Below are positions 47,219-59,679 of a stretch of DNA of 64,000 nucleotides, in pieces. The notes under the pieces are model-generated. The model was given only the letters and a program-made list of their open reading frames with translations. It was not told the origin of the DNA and ran no database searches. The translations under genes were made by a program, and so were the position numbers. Positions within the stretch are counted from its first letter, which is position 1; each line of letters begins with the position of its first letter. The stretch is from positions 124,001-188,000 of the forward strand of contig CASFNG010000007.1 of assembly GCA_949296075.1 (NCBI GenBank). The letters run 5' to 3'. This DNA comes from an uncultured Parabacteroides sp. GTDB taxonomy: Bacteria; Bacteroidota; Bacteroidia; Bacteroidales; Tannerellaceae.

Positions 47219-49876
47219 TTATCTATCATCCCGTACGCACCGAATCACATCCGGATTGCCATTATCCACGCTTGCGCTCATTACAGGTGTCACATCAATC
47301 GTTCCATTTCCCATAAACCTCAGATATCCATTACCTGTATTTCCTCCGGGAATAGCCACCCAGTAGTAACCATTTGGACTTCCCGGATATCCTGAGCCAT
47401 TTTCAGCAAAACGTACCCCCGCAGCCGGGAAGAAGATTTGTTCCCCGGTCTTGTTGGGTTCCGCATAGAAATAGTAACCATACTGTTTTTGATCCCACAC
47501 GCCATTTACAGCTGTCCCCGTCGCACGAGATCCCGTTCTCGTGAATCCCGTATAAGCGTTGCCCTCCGGTATTTTAAAACCTACCGGAGAAGGATCATAA
47601 ATCGTCTTGACTGTCGGCTTGTCAAAAGATGGATCCGAAGGAAGGCCGGTATAAGTAGAAACAAGTATCTTATTGTTATTCGCGTCCCAAAGATTCATAT
47701 ATCCCTCTCGCCTTTGTCTCACATCGATCACCTCCGGATGAAGAATCTCATTCTGGATATCGTTCGGACTCAGATCCATAAGTTTAGGTGAAGCGGTCGA
47801 TTCTTCCCCATTCGCATTATACCAAGGCTTGTTTTTCCTGGGCTCTTTAAGAGGGATCGCAGGAGGGAACGGATCCTTACGTCCCCATCTGTAATAGGGC
47901 TGGTTGCCACTTCCATTAGAGAGGTTACCCCCTTGCGTCTGCGCGATCTCAAACTCCTTCGTTTCATCCCCTGCCACGAGCCGGATCTTACAACTGCGTC
48001 CGGGGAAGAAGGTAGCCATATCCCCTTCGCACCAGCCTAAGTTCACCCGCATGAAATTATAAGTCACCCCCGCATTGTTCTTCACGGCGACCGTACTATT
48101 GACATCCTCGTCGGTCACCCAGATATGCCAGCTCCACATCACCTGTCCCTGTTGGTCCTTGATCGCGATCAAGGCATTACCCTGTTGGATGCTTGACTTA
48201 TCCACCTTGAAGGAGATCGTGCCTTCCCCTTTATTCGCTCCTGCCGTATATTGGATGTCCGTCAGCAATGAGCGGGCGTCCTGCCAGATCAATTCAGCAT
48301 GATCGGGCTCACACCCTTCATTATTCTCGATATACGGATCGGTAATACCATTCCCTAAATGATTGATAAACCGGTTCAAGACTTTTAGACCACCGGAAGA
48401 CTGGACATCCGTAGAATAAGCATTGGCATTGTCCGCCCCGTTCTTGATCGCGTTGCCATACACCAAGGGGAAGCTATACACACCCGGAGCGTTTACCACA
48501 TAACAGTTGGCGGTATTCTCCACAAGAGCGTCCCCCGTCGCGTTCGACAAATTGTAAGGTTTCGCCGCAGTCCCCACCTCCGGGATCTTCCGCATTGCCG
48601 AGGCGTGATTCGGATCCGCCACGCTCATCTGTTCCTTAACGACTATATTATATGAGGTCGAGGTCTCTCCTCCCTCGCCTGAGGTAACCATATCGATCCA
48701 ATCCGGCTTGTTACCGCTCCAGTCTTGGCCATCCTCCGAGAACTCAGCCGTCCAAGCCACCGGTTCCTTATCCCCCTTGCCATTTGTCCGGTAGCTGGTG
48801 ATTTGGAAAGTATCCGTTCCACCCGAGTAATCGAAGCTCTCCGGCGTGGTCACCTCAAAAGTATATTCCCAATTGATGGAAGAGGTCGAGAGCTTATAGA
48901 TCACCGTCTTTCCCTTAGGCCATTCCTCTCCGGCGATAGGAGCGGTAAGCGTATGATCCGTGCCATCATTAAACACCACCTCGATCACCGCGTCATCCGG
49001 CAATGTCTGCGGGATCATCATAAAGGTCTGCGCCCCCTCCGTGATCACGGAGTTCGCCGTGGTAGCCTTGTTCAAGGTCTGCGAGAAGGAAGCCTTCGTG
49101 CCCCATCCGCTCCAAGTCTCCAAGTTCAGGTCGAGATTCCCTTTCGAATAGACATTTTTCAAGGTCACGCTCTTAACCGTACCCGCCTTCACGTCTTTAC
49201 CACAGACGAATGTCACCGCCGTGAGCGCATGATGGAAATACAGGGGTACCGGCGAAGAGGCATCTCCCGCGATCTCGGCAGAGCTCGCCACCAACAGATC
49301 CTTCTGCTCCGCCACGTCCGCGGGGACGGTACAGCGCAACGTCGGGATACCCGCCGTAGCTTCCGACAGGCGATAAGCCGTCTCCCCTTTCGGGGCGAAA
49401 GCGAAGAAACGCAATTTATAAGACGCTCCCGGCCAATAATAGTTGGAAGCCGGTATGCCCGCCTGGCTCACGGTAACATCATACATAAAATTCGGATCCT
49501 GAAGTCCATTCCAATCACCGGAATAGGAACAGGCCGAGACACTGAAATTGTCGTACATCTCATCCACCGGAGCCGCCTTGGTCAAAGGCAGGTTATGCGG
49601 TTCCCGATCAGCCGGCAAAGAGGGCGCTATGCTATCCGCGTAAAGCGTATGCAAATAAAGCGCGCCTAAGCCTTCCGCCCGGACCTCGGTGACGGAAGCG
49701 GCCGGGAGATCTCCCTTGGTCAGAGGCGCCACGACCGGCTGGAAATCCGGTGAGAACTGGATCCCAGAACGCGACGAGCTTTCCATCTCATCTTCACAGG
49801 AGACAACAAAAAACAAACTTACGATCGCGTATGCGATCCCAAAAACTCGATAGGAGGTGATAGATCTATGCCTCAT
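47219..49876 (-). CDS. Large fimbrillin-like surface lipoprotein
   Basis: The product is 885 residues. A lipoprotein signal ends in 'FFVVSCEDEMES' (Cys 27). Residues 30-330 resemble the fimbrillin-like family of Bacteroidales: 'VVAPLTKGDLPAASVTEV', 'NYYWPGASYKLRFFAFAPKG', 'VPLYFHHALTAVTFVCGKDVKAG' and 'FMMIPQTLPDDAVIEVVFNDG'. The middle is beta-rich with a BACON-like part ('FEVTTPESFDYSGGTDTFQITSY'). The C-terminus has 'YWVAIPGGNTGNGYLRFMGNG' and 'VIRCVRDDR', the end found in many cell-surface proteins of the phylum. It may be a fimbrial tip or minor component. It is alone, without mfa or fim partners, and is several times longer than shaft fimbrillins. Confidence 0.75.
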   Translation of the reverse strand: MRHRSITSYRVFGIAYAIVSLFFVVSCEDEMESSSRSGIQFSPDFQPVVAPLTKGDLPAASVTEVRAEGLGALYLHTLYADSIAPSLPADREPHNLPLTKAAPVDEMYDNFSVSACSYSGDWNGLQDPNFMYDVTVSQAGIPASNYYWPGASYKLRFFAFAPKGETAYRLSEATAGIPTLRCTVPADVAEQKDLLVASSAEIAGDASSPVPLYFHHALTAVTFVCGKDVKAGTVKSVTLKNVYSKGNLDLNLETWSGWGTKASFSQTLNKATTANSVITEGAQTFMMIPQTLPDDAVIEVVFNDGTDHTLTAPIAGEEWPKGKTVIYKLSTSSINWEYTFEVTTPESFDYSGGTDTFQITSYRTNGKGDKEPVAWTAEFSEDGQDWSGNKPDWIDMVTSGEGGETSTSYNIVVKEQMSVADPNHASAMRKIPEVGTAAKPYNLSNATGDALVENTANCYVVNAPGVYSFPLVYGNAIKNGADNANAYSTDVQSSGGLKVLNRFINHLGNGITDPYIENNEGCEPDHAELIWQDARSLLTDIQYTAGANKGEGTISFKVDKSSIQQGNALIAIKDQQGQVMWSWHIWVTDEDVNSTVAVKNNAGVTYNFMRVNLGWCEGDMATFFPGRSCKIRLVAGDETKEFEIAQTQGGNLSNGSGNQPYYRWGRKDPFPPAIPLKEPRKNKPWYNANGEESTASPKLMDLSPNDIQNEILHPEVIDVRQRREGYMNLWDANNNKILVSTYTGLPSDPSFDKPTVKTIYDPSPVGFKIPEGNAYTGFTRTGSRATGTAVNGVWDQKQYGYYFYAEPNKTGEQIFFPAAGVRFAENGSGYPGSPNGYYWVAIPGGNTGNGYLRFMGNGTIDVTPVMSASVDNGNPDVIRCVRDDR

Positions 49877-49995
49877 AGAACGTTTAAGTTAAAAAGAAGC
49901 CTGACTGACCTTTTCTAAGGAAGAATGACGTTTATCCGTTTTTATACGCAGAGCGGACTTCTCTTTTGTTTATTAATAATGTAAAAAACTTTCCG

Positions 49996-50025
49996 CAAAA
50001 GTAATGATTCTTCCGATATGTACAA
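49996..50025 (-). promoter_or_regulatory. Promoter of the fimbrillin-like gene
   Basis: On the minus strand TTG (50023-50025), a 19-base spacer and TACTTTTG (49996-50003) fully match the consensus. It leaves a leader of about 110 bases. Confidence 0.65.
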
Positions 50026-50086
50026 ATAAAGAGGGCAAAATAACACATACATTCACACAATCAACCAGCTATGTCGCATCATCCTC

Positions 50087-50148
50087 CCCAAGTTTTCGCG
50101 GAAAGCCGGGCTTCTTTTCCAAAAAATCCGGGCTACTTTTTCCGGTTT
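50087..50148. repeat. Intergenic repeat copies (DUF3332 gene)
   Basis: CCAAGTTTTCGCGGAAAGC at 50088-50106 and GGCTACTTTTTCCGG at 50131-50145 are two units of the degenerate intergenic family. Confidence 0.4.
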
Positions 50149-50174
50149 TATCCCCACATCTCGCGAAAAAGTTC

Positions 50175-50182
50175 TATCTTCG
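50175..50182 (+). promoter_or_regulatory. Promoter -7 element of the DUF3332 gene
   Basis: TATCTTCG lies 43 bases before the ATG, one base from consensus. Confidence 0.4.
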
Positions 50183-50225
50183 TAAATTATTAGGCAAAAG
50201 AATCATTCACATAAATCTTAAGATC

Positions 50226-50780
50226 ATGAAAAAAAGAAGCTTTACCCTGTTAGTGGCGGCCACGGTCGCGAGCAGCGTATTATTTTCCTCTTGTATAGGT
50301 TCCTTCGGATTGACCAACAAACTTCTCTCCTGGAACCGGAGCATCGACAGCAAGTTTGTCAACGAGCTGGTGTTCATCGCCTTCTGCATCGTGCCGGTCT
50401 ATGAGATCTCCGCGATCGCCGATATATTGGTGATCAACTCCATCGAGTTCTGGAGCGGGAACAATCCCGTGGCTGATGTAGGTAACATCCGGACCATCGA
50501 AGGAAAAGAGGGGATCTATACCGTAGAGACAAAGACCGATGGGTATCACATCCAGAAACAGGGCGAGGAAACCGCCGTGGACTTGGTCTATAACGAGGCC
50601 GACCAAAGCTGGAGCGTAAAGGCGAACGGAGAGAGCTCGAAGCTCATGCGCTTCAATGGCGACAACGAGGTGGTGATGTATCTGCCGGATGGCGGGGAGA
50701 TGAACGTGGAACTGAGCCAGGCGGGTGTATGGGCTTTCCAGCAAGCCGCGGCTACCCATTCCTATTTCGCTTCCAAATAA
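50226..50780 (+). CDS. DUF3332 family lipoprotein
   Basis: The product has 184 residues from the ATG at 50226 ('MKKRSFTLLVAATVASSVLFSSCIGSFGLTNKLLSWN'). The lipobox puts the acylated Cys at 23. A second hydrophobic segment ('ELVFIAFCIVPVYEISAIADILVINSIEFW') is characteristic of DUF3332. The C-terminal half is a small beta domain ('YTVETKTDGYHIQKQGEET'). Function is unknown. The frame extends back to 50004, but the promoter lies in that extension. A terminator follows, so it is a single-gene unit. Confidence 0.85.
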   Translation: MKKRSFTLLVAATVASSVLFSSCIGSFGLTNKLLSWNRSIDSKFVNELVFIAFCIVPVYEISAIADILVINSIEFWSGNNPVADVGNIRTIEGKEGIYTVETKTDGYHIQKQGEETAVDLVYNEADQSWSVKANGESSKLMRFNGDNEVVMYLPDGGEMNVELSQAGVWAFQQAAATHSYFASK

Positions 50781-50796
50781 AGGAAAATATCCCGGG

Positions 50797-50833
50797 ATCG
50801 GGCGGGGGGATCTCCCTTGCCCGACCTTTTTTT
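50797..50833 (+). terminator. Terminator of the DUF3332 gene
   Basis: TCGGGC (50798-50803) pairs with GCCCGA (50819-50824) with additional inner G-C pairs, then a T7 tract. Confidence 0.8.
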
Positions 50834-50872
50834 GTCTATATCATTCATTATAAACCTTTTTTGTCTAAATAA

Positions 50873-54226
<3,354 letters not shown>

Positions 54227-54250
54227 CCCTCTCTTTTTTCATAAAGTAAG

Positions 54251-54300
54251 ACTACCCTCCGGCGGTTTACGCTTAGTAATCGCCAGAGGGTAGTTTATTT
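54251..54300 (+). terminator. Terminator of the GH2 gene
   Basis: A 14-bp stem with one mismatch (54251-54264 with 54281-54294) is followed by TTATTTTT. Confidence 0.85.
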
Positions 54301-54333
54301 TTCACCCTGCCTTTACGATCCAAGTAAAGTTCA

Positions 54334-54341
54334 TACATTTG
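54334..54341 (+). promoter_or_regulatory. Promoter -7 element of the GT2-DUF4922 unit
   Basis: TACATTTG, an exact match, lies 27 bases before the ATG. Confidence 0.5.
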
Positions 54342-54368
54342 TAAACGCATGAGTATATATGAATCTAT

Positions 54369-55829
54369 ATGAAACGAATTAACTGTTTTATCCCATATGG
54401 GAAACGGGACGAGATAGAGCATACGGTAGGGCAACTTGCCCAATCGCCATTGACAAATAAGATCTATCTGATAACAAACGACCCTCAAGCCGAGGCTGTG
54501 GAAGGCGCATCCATACTCGTCGCCCAAGGCAGCTGGGGCACCGCGACCTTGCGGCAGATCGCGGATTCGGCCGATGCGGATTATACGCTGATCTACACGA
54601 AAACGGATTCCTTGACACTGGGGATGTATGCTCTGGAGCGCCTTGTCTCCATCGCCGACGATACCCGGTCTGGACTTCTATATGCCGACCATCTTGAACA
54701 AAACGCGGAGGGAGTACGCCCACATCCGGTCATCGACTACCAGAAAGGAAGCCTCCGCGACGATTTTGACTTTGGTTCTCTCCTCCTCTACCGCACGGAT
54801 CTCCTGCGAGAGGCGGTCGCCGAGATGACAAAGGAATACCTTTATGCCGGACTGTACGACCTGCGGTTACGTATTTCCCGCAAGGCAAGCCTGACACACG
54901 TCAACGAATACCTGTACACGGAGGTAGAGAACGACAGCAGAAGTTCCGGGGAAAAATTATTTGATTACGTCAACCCGAGAAACCGGGCGGTACAAATCGA
55001 GATGGAACAGGCTTGCACTGACCATCTGAGGCAGATCGGCGCTTACCTGCCTCCGCGGACGCGATCCATTGAGTTGGACGAACAGACTTTTGAGACGGAG
55101 GCTTCCGTGATTATCCCCGTGAGGAATCGTGTACGTACCATCGAGGATGCGATCCGCTCCGTGCTCCGGCAAGAGGCCCCATTCCCCTTCAACCTGATCG
55201 TTATCGACAACCATTCTACCGATGGGACGACAGAGCGGATCCGAGCGATCGCGGCGACCGACCCGCGCATCGTCCATCTCATACCGGAGCGAGACGATCT
55301 CGGGATCGGGGGATGCTGGAACTTGGGAATCCATCACCCGGCTTGCGGCAAATTCGCCATCCAATTGGACAGCGACGACCTGTATAGCGACGAACATACG
55401 GTGCGGAAAATAGTGGAGACCTTCTACAAGCAGCGATGCGCGATGGTGATCGGATCCTACCGCATGACCGACTTTAAGCTGAACACACTCCCTCCCGGAA
55501 TCATCGACCATCGGGAATGGACGCCGGAGAACGGGCATAACAACGCGTTACGTATCAACGGTCTCGGGGCTCCACGTGCCTTTTACACACCGTTACTTCG
55601 GAAACTGAACCTCCCCAACACAAGCTACGGAGAGGATTATGCGGTCGGGCTACGCATTTGCCGGGAATATCTGATCGGAAGGATCTATGATGTGCTCTAC
55701 CTTTGCCGACGCTGGGAGGATAACTCGGATGCCTCATTGGACATCCATCGCACGAATGAGCACAATCACTATAAGGATAAAATCAGGACGTGGGAAATAG
55801 AGGCCCGCATAAACAGGAAGGAATCATGA
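54369..55829 (+). CDS. Two-part family 2 glycosyltransferase
   Basis: The product is 486 residues. Residues 1-215 resemble a degenerate glycosyltransferase fold ('INCFIPYGKRDEIEHTVGQLAQSP', 'ADYTLIYTKTDSLTLGMYALERL'), without a DxD. Residues 240-485 are a full GT-A domain: 'ASVIIPVRNRVRTIEDAIRSVLRQ', 'LIVIDNHSTDGTTERIRAIA' and the metal motif DSDD in 'FAIQLDSDDLYSDEHT'. An 'EDYAVGLRICREY' segment holds the probable catalytic acid. It is likely cytosolic. It overlaps the DUF4922 gene by ATGA, which suggests that both work on the same nucleotide-sugar. Acceptor and product are unknown. Confidence 0.85.
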   Translation: MKRINCFIPYGKRDEIEHTVGQLAQSPLTNKIYLITNDPQAEAVEGASILVAQGSWGTATLRQIADSADADYTLIYTKTDSLTLGMYALERLVSIADDTRSGLLYADHLEQNAEGVRPHPVIDYQKGSLRDDFDFGSLLLYRTDLLREAVAEMTKEYLYAGLYDLRLRISRKASLTHVNEYLYTEVENDSRSSGEKLFDYVNPRNRAVQIEMEQACTDHLRQIGAYLPPRTRSIELDEQTFETEASVIIPVRNRVRTIEDAIRSVLRQEAPFPFNLIVIDNHSTDGTTERIRAIAATDPRIVHLIPERDDLGIGGCWNLGIHHPACGKFAIQLDSDDLYSDEHTVRKIVETFYKQRCAMVIGSYRMTDFKLNTLPPGIIDHREWTPENGHNNALRINGLGAPRAFYTPLLRKLNLPNTSYGEDYAVGLRICREYLIGRIYDVLYLCRRWEDNSDASLDIHRTNEHNHYKDKIRTWEIEARINRKES

Positions 55830-56797
55830 GAGAGGAACATTGGATCAACCATTCAACCGCGGGCGACTTACTCGACAGGCAGTTGAAATCTTGGCCTCTC
55901 GCCCAGCAAAATTACCAGGCGTTGAGACAGGTGCGGACAAAGTCGTTTGAGTTAGGCTCTTTTTCGATCCGGATACAGTTCAATCCCGCAAGGATCCAAT
56001 CCAGCGGAGCGAAAACAGACCAGCGATCGATCGAGGAACGCCCTTGTTTCCTCTGCCCGGGAAACCTGCCGAAAGAGCAAGAGCAGCTATCAGCCGGACC
56101 AAGACATCTCCTGTTGTGCAACCCGTACCCGATCTTTCCCGAGCATTTCACGCTGCCGACTTGCCAGCATCAGCCTCAACGGATCCTGCCTTTATTCACT
56201 GATTTCTTGGAGCTTTCCCGAAGCCTCGCTCCTTTTACCTTATTTTATAATGGACCAAAATGTGGAGCCTCGGCACCCGATCACGCCCATTTCCAAGCGA
56301 TCACCCCGGGTATCCTACCGTTGGAGCAAGAGGTGAGGCATTTAATTGGGACACCGGGGCAATCGCATAAAGCCATCGATGGAATTTCCACGGAAGAAGG
56401 GTTATTCTTATTAACCGGCAACTGGCGTCCCGGCTTTGTGATCCGGTCGGCAAGCACAAGAGTAGCGACATCACTCTTCCAGGCCGTCTATGATCGATTA
56501 CCGGTCGAGCCGGGGGAGGATGAACCTCGCATGAACCTCTTTGCCGCCTATGAGAAGGGATCCTGGATCCTCACACTGATCCCTCGCAAGCTGCACCGAC
56601 CTTGGCAATATGCCGCCGAAGGAGACGAGCGGCTGCTATCAAGTCCGGGGGCGGCCGATGTCGGGGGATTATTTATTACGCCCTTGGAAAAAGACTTTCA
56701 AAGGATTACGCCAGAGTTGCTTCAGGATGTTTTCGGCCAAGTATGCTTCAGTGACCAAGAGGTTACGGAAATTTTCGTACATTTGTCTCTTCTTTAA
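55826..56797 (+). CDS. DUF4922 protein (HIT-superfamily, sugar-phosphorylase-like)
   Basis: The product is 323 residues. The conserved core is 'RPCFLCPGNLPKEQ', then 'NPYPIFPEHFTLP' and 'GPKCGASAPDHAHFQA', with a His-x-His-x-Gln triad at the place where HIT-type nucleotidyl transferases and phosphorylases have theirs. The family is related to GDP-sugar phosphorylases, such as plant GDP-L-galactose phosphorylase. A function in releasing or charging a nucleotide sugar is inference. The C-terminal part has 'LFAAYEKGSWILTLIPRKLHRPWQY', also found in those enzymes. The ATG at 55826 overlaps the GT2 stop. The frame reaches back to 55790, inside the GT2 gene. Confidence 0.8.
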   Translation: MREEHWINHSTAGDLLDRQLKSWPLAQQNYQALRQVRTKSFELGSFSIRIQFNPARIQSSGAKTDQRSIEERPCFLCPGNLPKEQEQLSAGPRHLLLCNPYPIFPEHFTLPTCQHQPQRILPLFTDFLELSRSLAPFTLFYNGPKCGASAPDHAHFQAITPGILPLEQEVRHLIGTPGQSHKAIDGISTEEGLFLLTGNWRPGFVIRSASTRVATSLFQAVYDRLPVEPGEDEPRMNLFAAYEKGSWILTLIPRKLHRPWQYAAEGDERLLSSPGAADVGGLFITPLEKDFQRITPELLQDVFGQVCFSDQEVTEIFVHLSLL

Positions 56798-56809
56798 ATG
56801 GGAATCCGT

Positions 56810-58576
56810 ATGAAACAATTCTTCAAAATGATGTTCGCCTCCGCTTTCGGAGTGCTATTAGGCTTAGGCATACTCTCCCTGATCTTGTTATCGACCGCCG
56901 TAGGATTCATAGCGAGCGTAGGAAGTACGCCCGCTTACACTCCGAAAGAAAATACCGTATTCAAGATCAAGCTCCAAGGGACTTTAGCGGACAATTCCGA
57001 GGAAAATCCATTCGCATACTGGATAGGTGAGGAAGAAGAGACGCTCTCTTTAAAAGACCTCTTGGAAACCATCCAGATAGCGAAGCACGACGAACGTATC
57101 AAAGGGATTTATATCGAGGCAGGCATGTTATCTGCGGGTAGCGCCAGTTTAGACGCACTCCGGCGGGCATTGATCGATTTCCGGGAGAATGGGAAATTTG
57201 TAGTGGCTTATGCGGATCACTTTTCACAAGGAAATTACTATCTTTGCTCCGTCGCCGATCGGATATTCCTCAATCCTCAAGGCCTACTTGAGCTACAAGG
57301 CTTAGCTTCACAAACCCTCTTTTACAAAGGGCTGATGGACAAGCTCGGGGTCGAGATGCAGATCTTCAAGGTAGGCACGTACAAAGGAGCCGTAGAGCCC
57401 TTTATGTTAGACAAACTGAGCGACGCAAATCGTGAACAGATCCAGTCCTATCTTTCTTCTATCTGGGATAATATAACAGAAGGAATAGCCCAAGCCCGCG
57501 GGATCTCCGCAGAATCCGTCAATCAATACGCAAACGAGGGTCTCACATTCGCCGACCCGATGAAGACCGTTGAATATGGCTTGGTAGATTCACTGAAATA
57601 CAAGCCGGAAGCGGAGGCATACGTTAAGGAACTTGCCGGGCAAAAGAGCGAGGAATTAAACACGGCATCGGTCTCGCAAATGAAGACGCTTTTACCTCTC
57701 ACGAGCGGGAAAGAGCCTCAGGTAGCCATACTTTATGCGGAGGGTGAGATCAAGGAACAGGTATCAAGCCGATTCTACGACATGGAGCAGGTCATCTCCG
57801 AGAATACCGTGAACGAACTTATCAAGCTAAAAAACGACGATCAGGTTAAAGCGGTGGTATTCCGTATTAATTCCCCGGGAGGAAGCGCCTACCTGTCCGA
57901 GCAGATCTGGAGGCAAGTGGTAGAGTTGAAAAAGGTAAAGCCGGTGGTCGTCTCAATGGGAGATGTAGCGGCTTCTGGCGGATACTACATTGCTTGCTCC
58001 GCAAACAAGATCATAGCGGAACCAAACACGCTGACCGGCTCTATCGGTATATTCGGGATGTTTCCGAATGTAGCGGGGTTGTTTGGCAAACTCGACCTGA
58101 CTTCCGATATTGTGAAGACAAACGCTTTAGCGGATATGGGGGATCCATCCCGACCAATGACAGAGAGCGAGAAAGCTTTAGTACAGGGCTATGTGGAAAG
58201 GGGTTACCAGACATTCCTGTCTCGCTGTGCGGAAGGCCGGGGCATGACAACCACAGAGATCGACGCGGTCGGCCAAGGTCGGGTATGGAGCGGAGAGCAA
58301 GCGATCGAGAAGGGGCTCGTGGATGCCTTAGGCGGTATTGATCTCGCGATCCAAACGGCTGCGGAATTGGCGAAATTGGAGACCTATGAAACAAGAACCG
58401 TAAGCAGCTCCAAAAACTTCATTGACGAGTTCTTGGATAAACAACTCGGAAGCGTAAAGCTACACATCGCTAAAAACATCTTAGGAGACGAGTTCGAATA
58501 TTTCAAAAAGCTACGAGAGATCCGGGAAAGTCAAGGGATCATGGCTCGGCTTCCTTATGACATTAAACCTTTATAA
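56810..58576 (+). CDS. sppA: Signal peptide peptidase SppA, 67K type
   Basis: The product has 588 residues from 'MKQFFKMMFASAFGVLLGLGIL' (alternative ATG at 56798). One N-terminal membrane helix anchors it. It contains two tandem S49 peptidase domains. The first carries the general-base Lys in 'FKVGTYKGAVEPFMLDKLS', and the second the nucleophile Ser in 'VVVSMGDVAASGGYYIACSANKI'. It cleaves remnant signal peptides in the membrane. It follows the DUF4922 stop almost directly and precedes lpxK by 14 bases. Confidence 0.94.
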   Translation: MKQFFKMMFASAFGVLLGLGILSLILLSTAVGFIASVGSTPAYTPKENTVFKIKLQGTLADNSEENPFAYWIGEEEETLSLKDLLETIQIAKHDERIKGIYIEAGMLSAGSASLDALRRALIDFRENGKFVVAYADHFSQGNYYLCSVADRIFLNPQGLLELQGLASQTLFYKGLMDKLGVEMQIFKVGTYKGAVEPFMLDKLSDANREQIQSYLSSIWDNITEGIAQARGISAESVNQYANEGLTFADPMKTVEYGLVDSLKYKPEAEAYVKELAGQKSEELNTASVSQMKTLLPLTSGKEPQVAILYAEGEIKEQVSSRFYDMEQVISENTVNELIKLKNDDQVKAVVFRINSPGGSAYLSEQIWRQVVELKKVKPVVVSMGDVAASGGYYIACSANKIIAEPNTLTGSIGIFGMFPNVAGLFGKLDLTSDIVKTNALADMGDPSRPMTESEKALVQGYVERGYQTFLSRCAEGRGMTTTEIDAVGQGRVWSGEQAIEKGLVDALGGIDLAIQTAAELAKLETYETRTVSSSKNFIDEFLDKQLGSVKLHIAKNILGDEFEYFKKLREIRESQGIMARLPYDIKPL

Positions 58577-58590
58577 CCCATCGTTCGGCT

Positions 58591-59679
58591 ATGTCTATAG
58601 GTCATACGGATCGAATCAAGGCGTTGCTTTGGCCATTCTCCTTCCTATACGGGATAGGGGTACGGCTACGGAATCTGCTGTTCGACTGGAAGATCCTCCG
58701 GACAGAGCGGTATGACCTGCCCATCATCTGCGTGGGAAATTTAACCGTAGGCGGAACCGGGAAAACTCCACATACGGAATATCTCATCCGCATGCTCAAG
58801 AATCGTTATCGTATCGCTGTACTCAGTCGCGGATACAAGCGGAAAACCAACGGTTTTATCTTGGCGAACAACCAACATACCAGCGAAGAGATCGGGGACG
58901 AACCGCACCAGATGAAACAGAAGTTTCCGGAGATATTGGTAGCCGTTGACGCGGATCGCAGACGAGGCATCCGTCGTTTATTGTCATTACCCGCCGACAA
59001 ACGACCGGAGGTGATCTTGTTAGACGACGCTTTCCAGCACCGCCACGTCATTCCCTCACTGAATATCCTACTGACAGACAGCCATCGTCTCTACACCCAT
59101 GACCACCTTCTCCCCGCAGGACGGTTAAGAGAACCTAAGCACGGGGCCAAACGGGCGGACATCATCATCGTAACCAAATGCGAAGCGTGCGTACAACCCA
59201 TAGATTTCCGGATCATGGAGGAAGACATACATCCGTCCCCATACCAAGAGCTGTTCTTCAGCCACATCCAATACGGGGATCTCTTGCCTCTGTTCCCGGG
59301 CAAAGCGGCACCGAAGCCCCTACGTTCCATCAAGGACGACAGCGAGATCCTATTGGTCTCGGGCATCGCCTCCCCCCGATTGTTAGAGGAAGAGCTTCAT
59401 AAATATACAAAAAAAATAACATCAATGGCCTATCCGGATCATCATGCCTTCACCAAGCACGACATCCGGGAGATACAATCCGCCTTCCAACGCTTGGATC
59501 CAGCGAAAAGGCTGCTCCTCGTCACGGAAAAAGACGCGGCAAGGCTACGAGACCTGCCCTCCCTCCCGGAGGAATGGCAACCTTATCTTTATTACCTTCC
59601 CATCACGATCGGTTTCTGCTTAGGGAAGGAAGAACATTTCCAGGAATTAATCATCAAACATATCCAGTCGTATGAGTAA
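58591..59679 (+). CDS. lpxK: Tetraacyldisaccharide 4'-kinase
   Basis: The product is 362 residues. LpxK adds the 4'-phosphate of lipid A at the inner face of the cytoplasmic membrane. The P-loop is 'VGGTGKTPHTEYLI' within 'IICVGNLTVGGTGKTP'. A partner motif 'LLDDAFQHRHV' is intact, with a membrane-associated N-terminal helix ('LLWPFSFLYGIGVRLRNLLFDW'). Its end overlaps thiL by 8 bases. Confidence 0.95.
   Translation: MSIGHTDRIKALLWPFSFLYGIGVRLRNLLFDWKILRTERYDLPIICVGNLTVGGTGKTPHTEYLIRMLKNRYRIAVLSRGYKRKTNGFILANNQHTSEEIGDEPHQMKQKFPEILVAVDADRRRGIRRLLSLPADKRPEVILLDDAFQHRHVIPSLNILLTDSHRLYTHDHLLPAGRLREPKHGAKRADIIIVTKCEACVQPIDFRIMEEDIHPSPYQELFFSHIQYGDLLPLFPGKAAPKPLRSIKDDSEILLVSGIASPRLLEEELHKYTKKITSMAYPDHHAFTKHDIREIQSAFQRLDPAKRLLLVTEKDAARLRDLPSLPEEWQPYLYYLPITIGFCLGKEEHFQELIIKHIQSYE

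Larger units (their letters stand above)
49877..50225. other. Divergent promoter region, fimbrillin-like and DUF3332 genes
   Basis: It contains the leftward promoter (49996-50025), two intergenic repeat units (50087-50106 and 50131-50148) and the rightward -7 box (50175-50182). No gene is supported. Confidence 0.5.
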
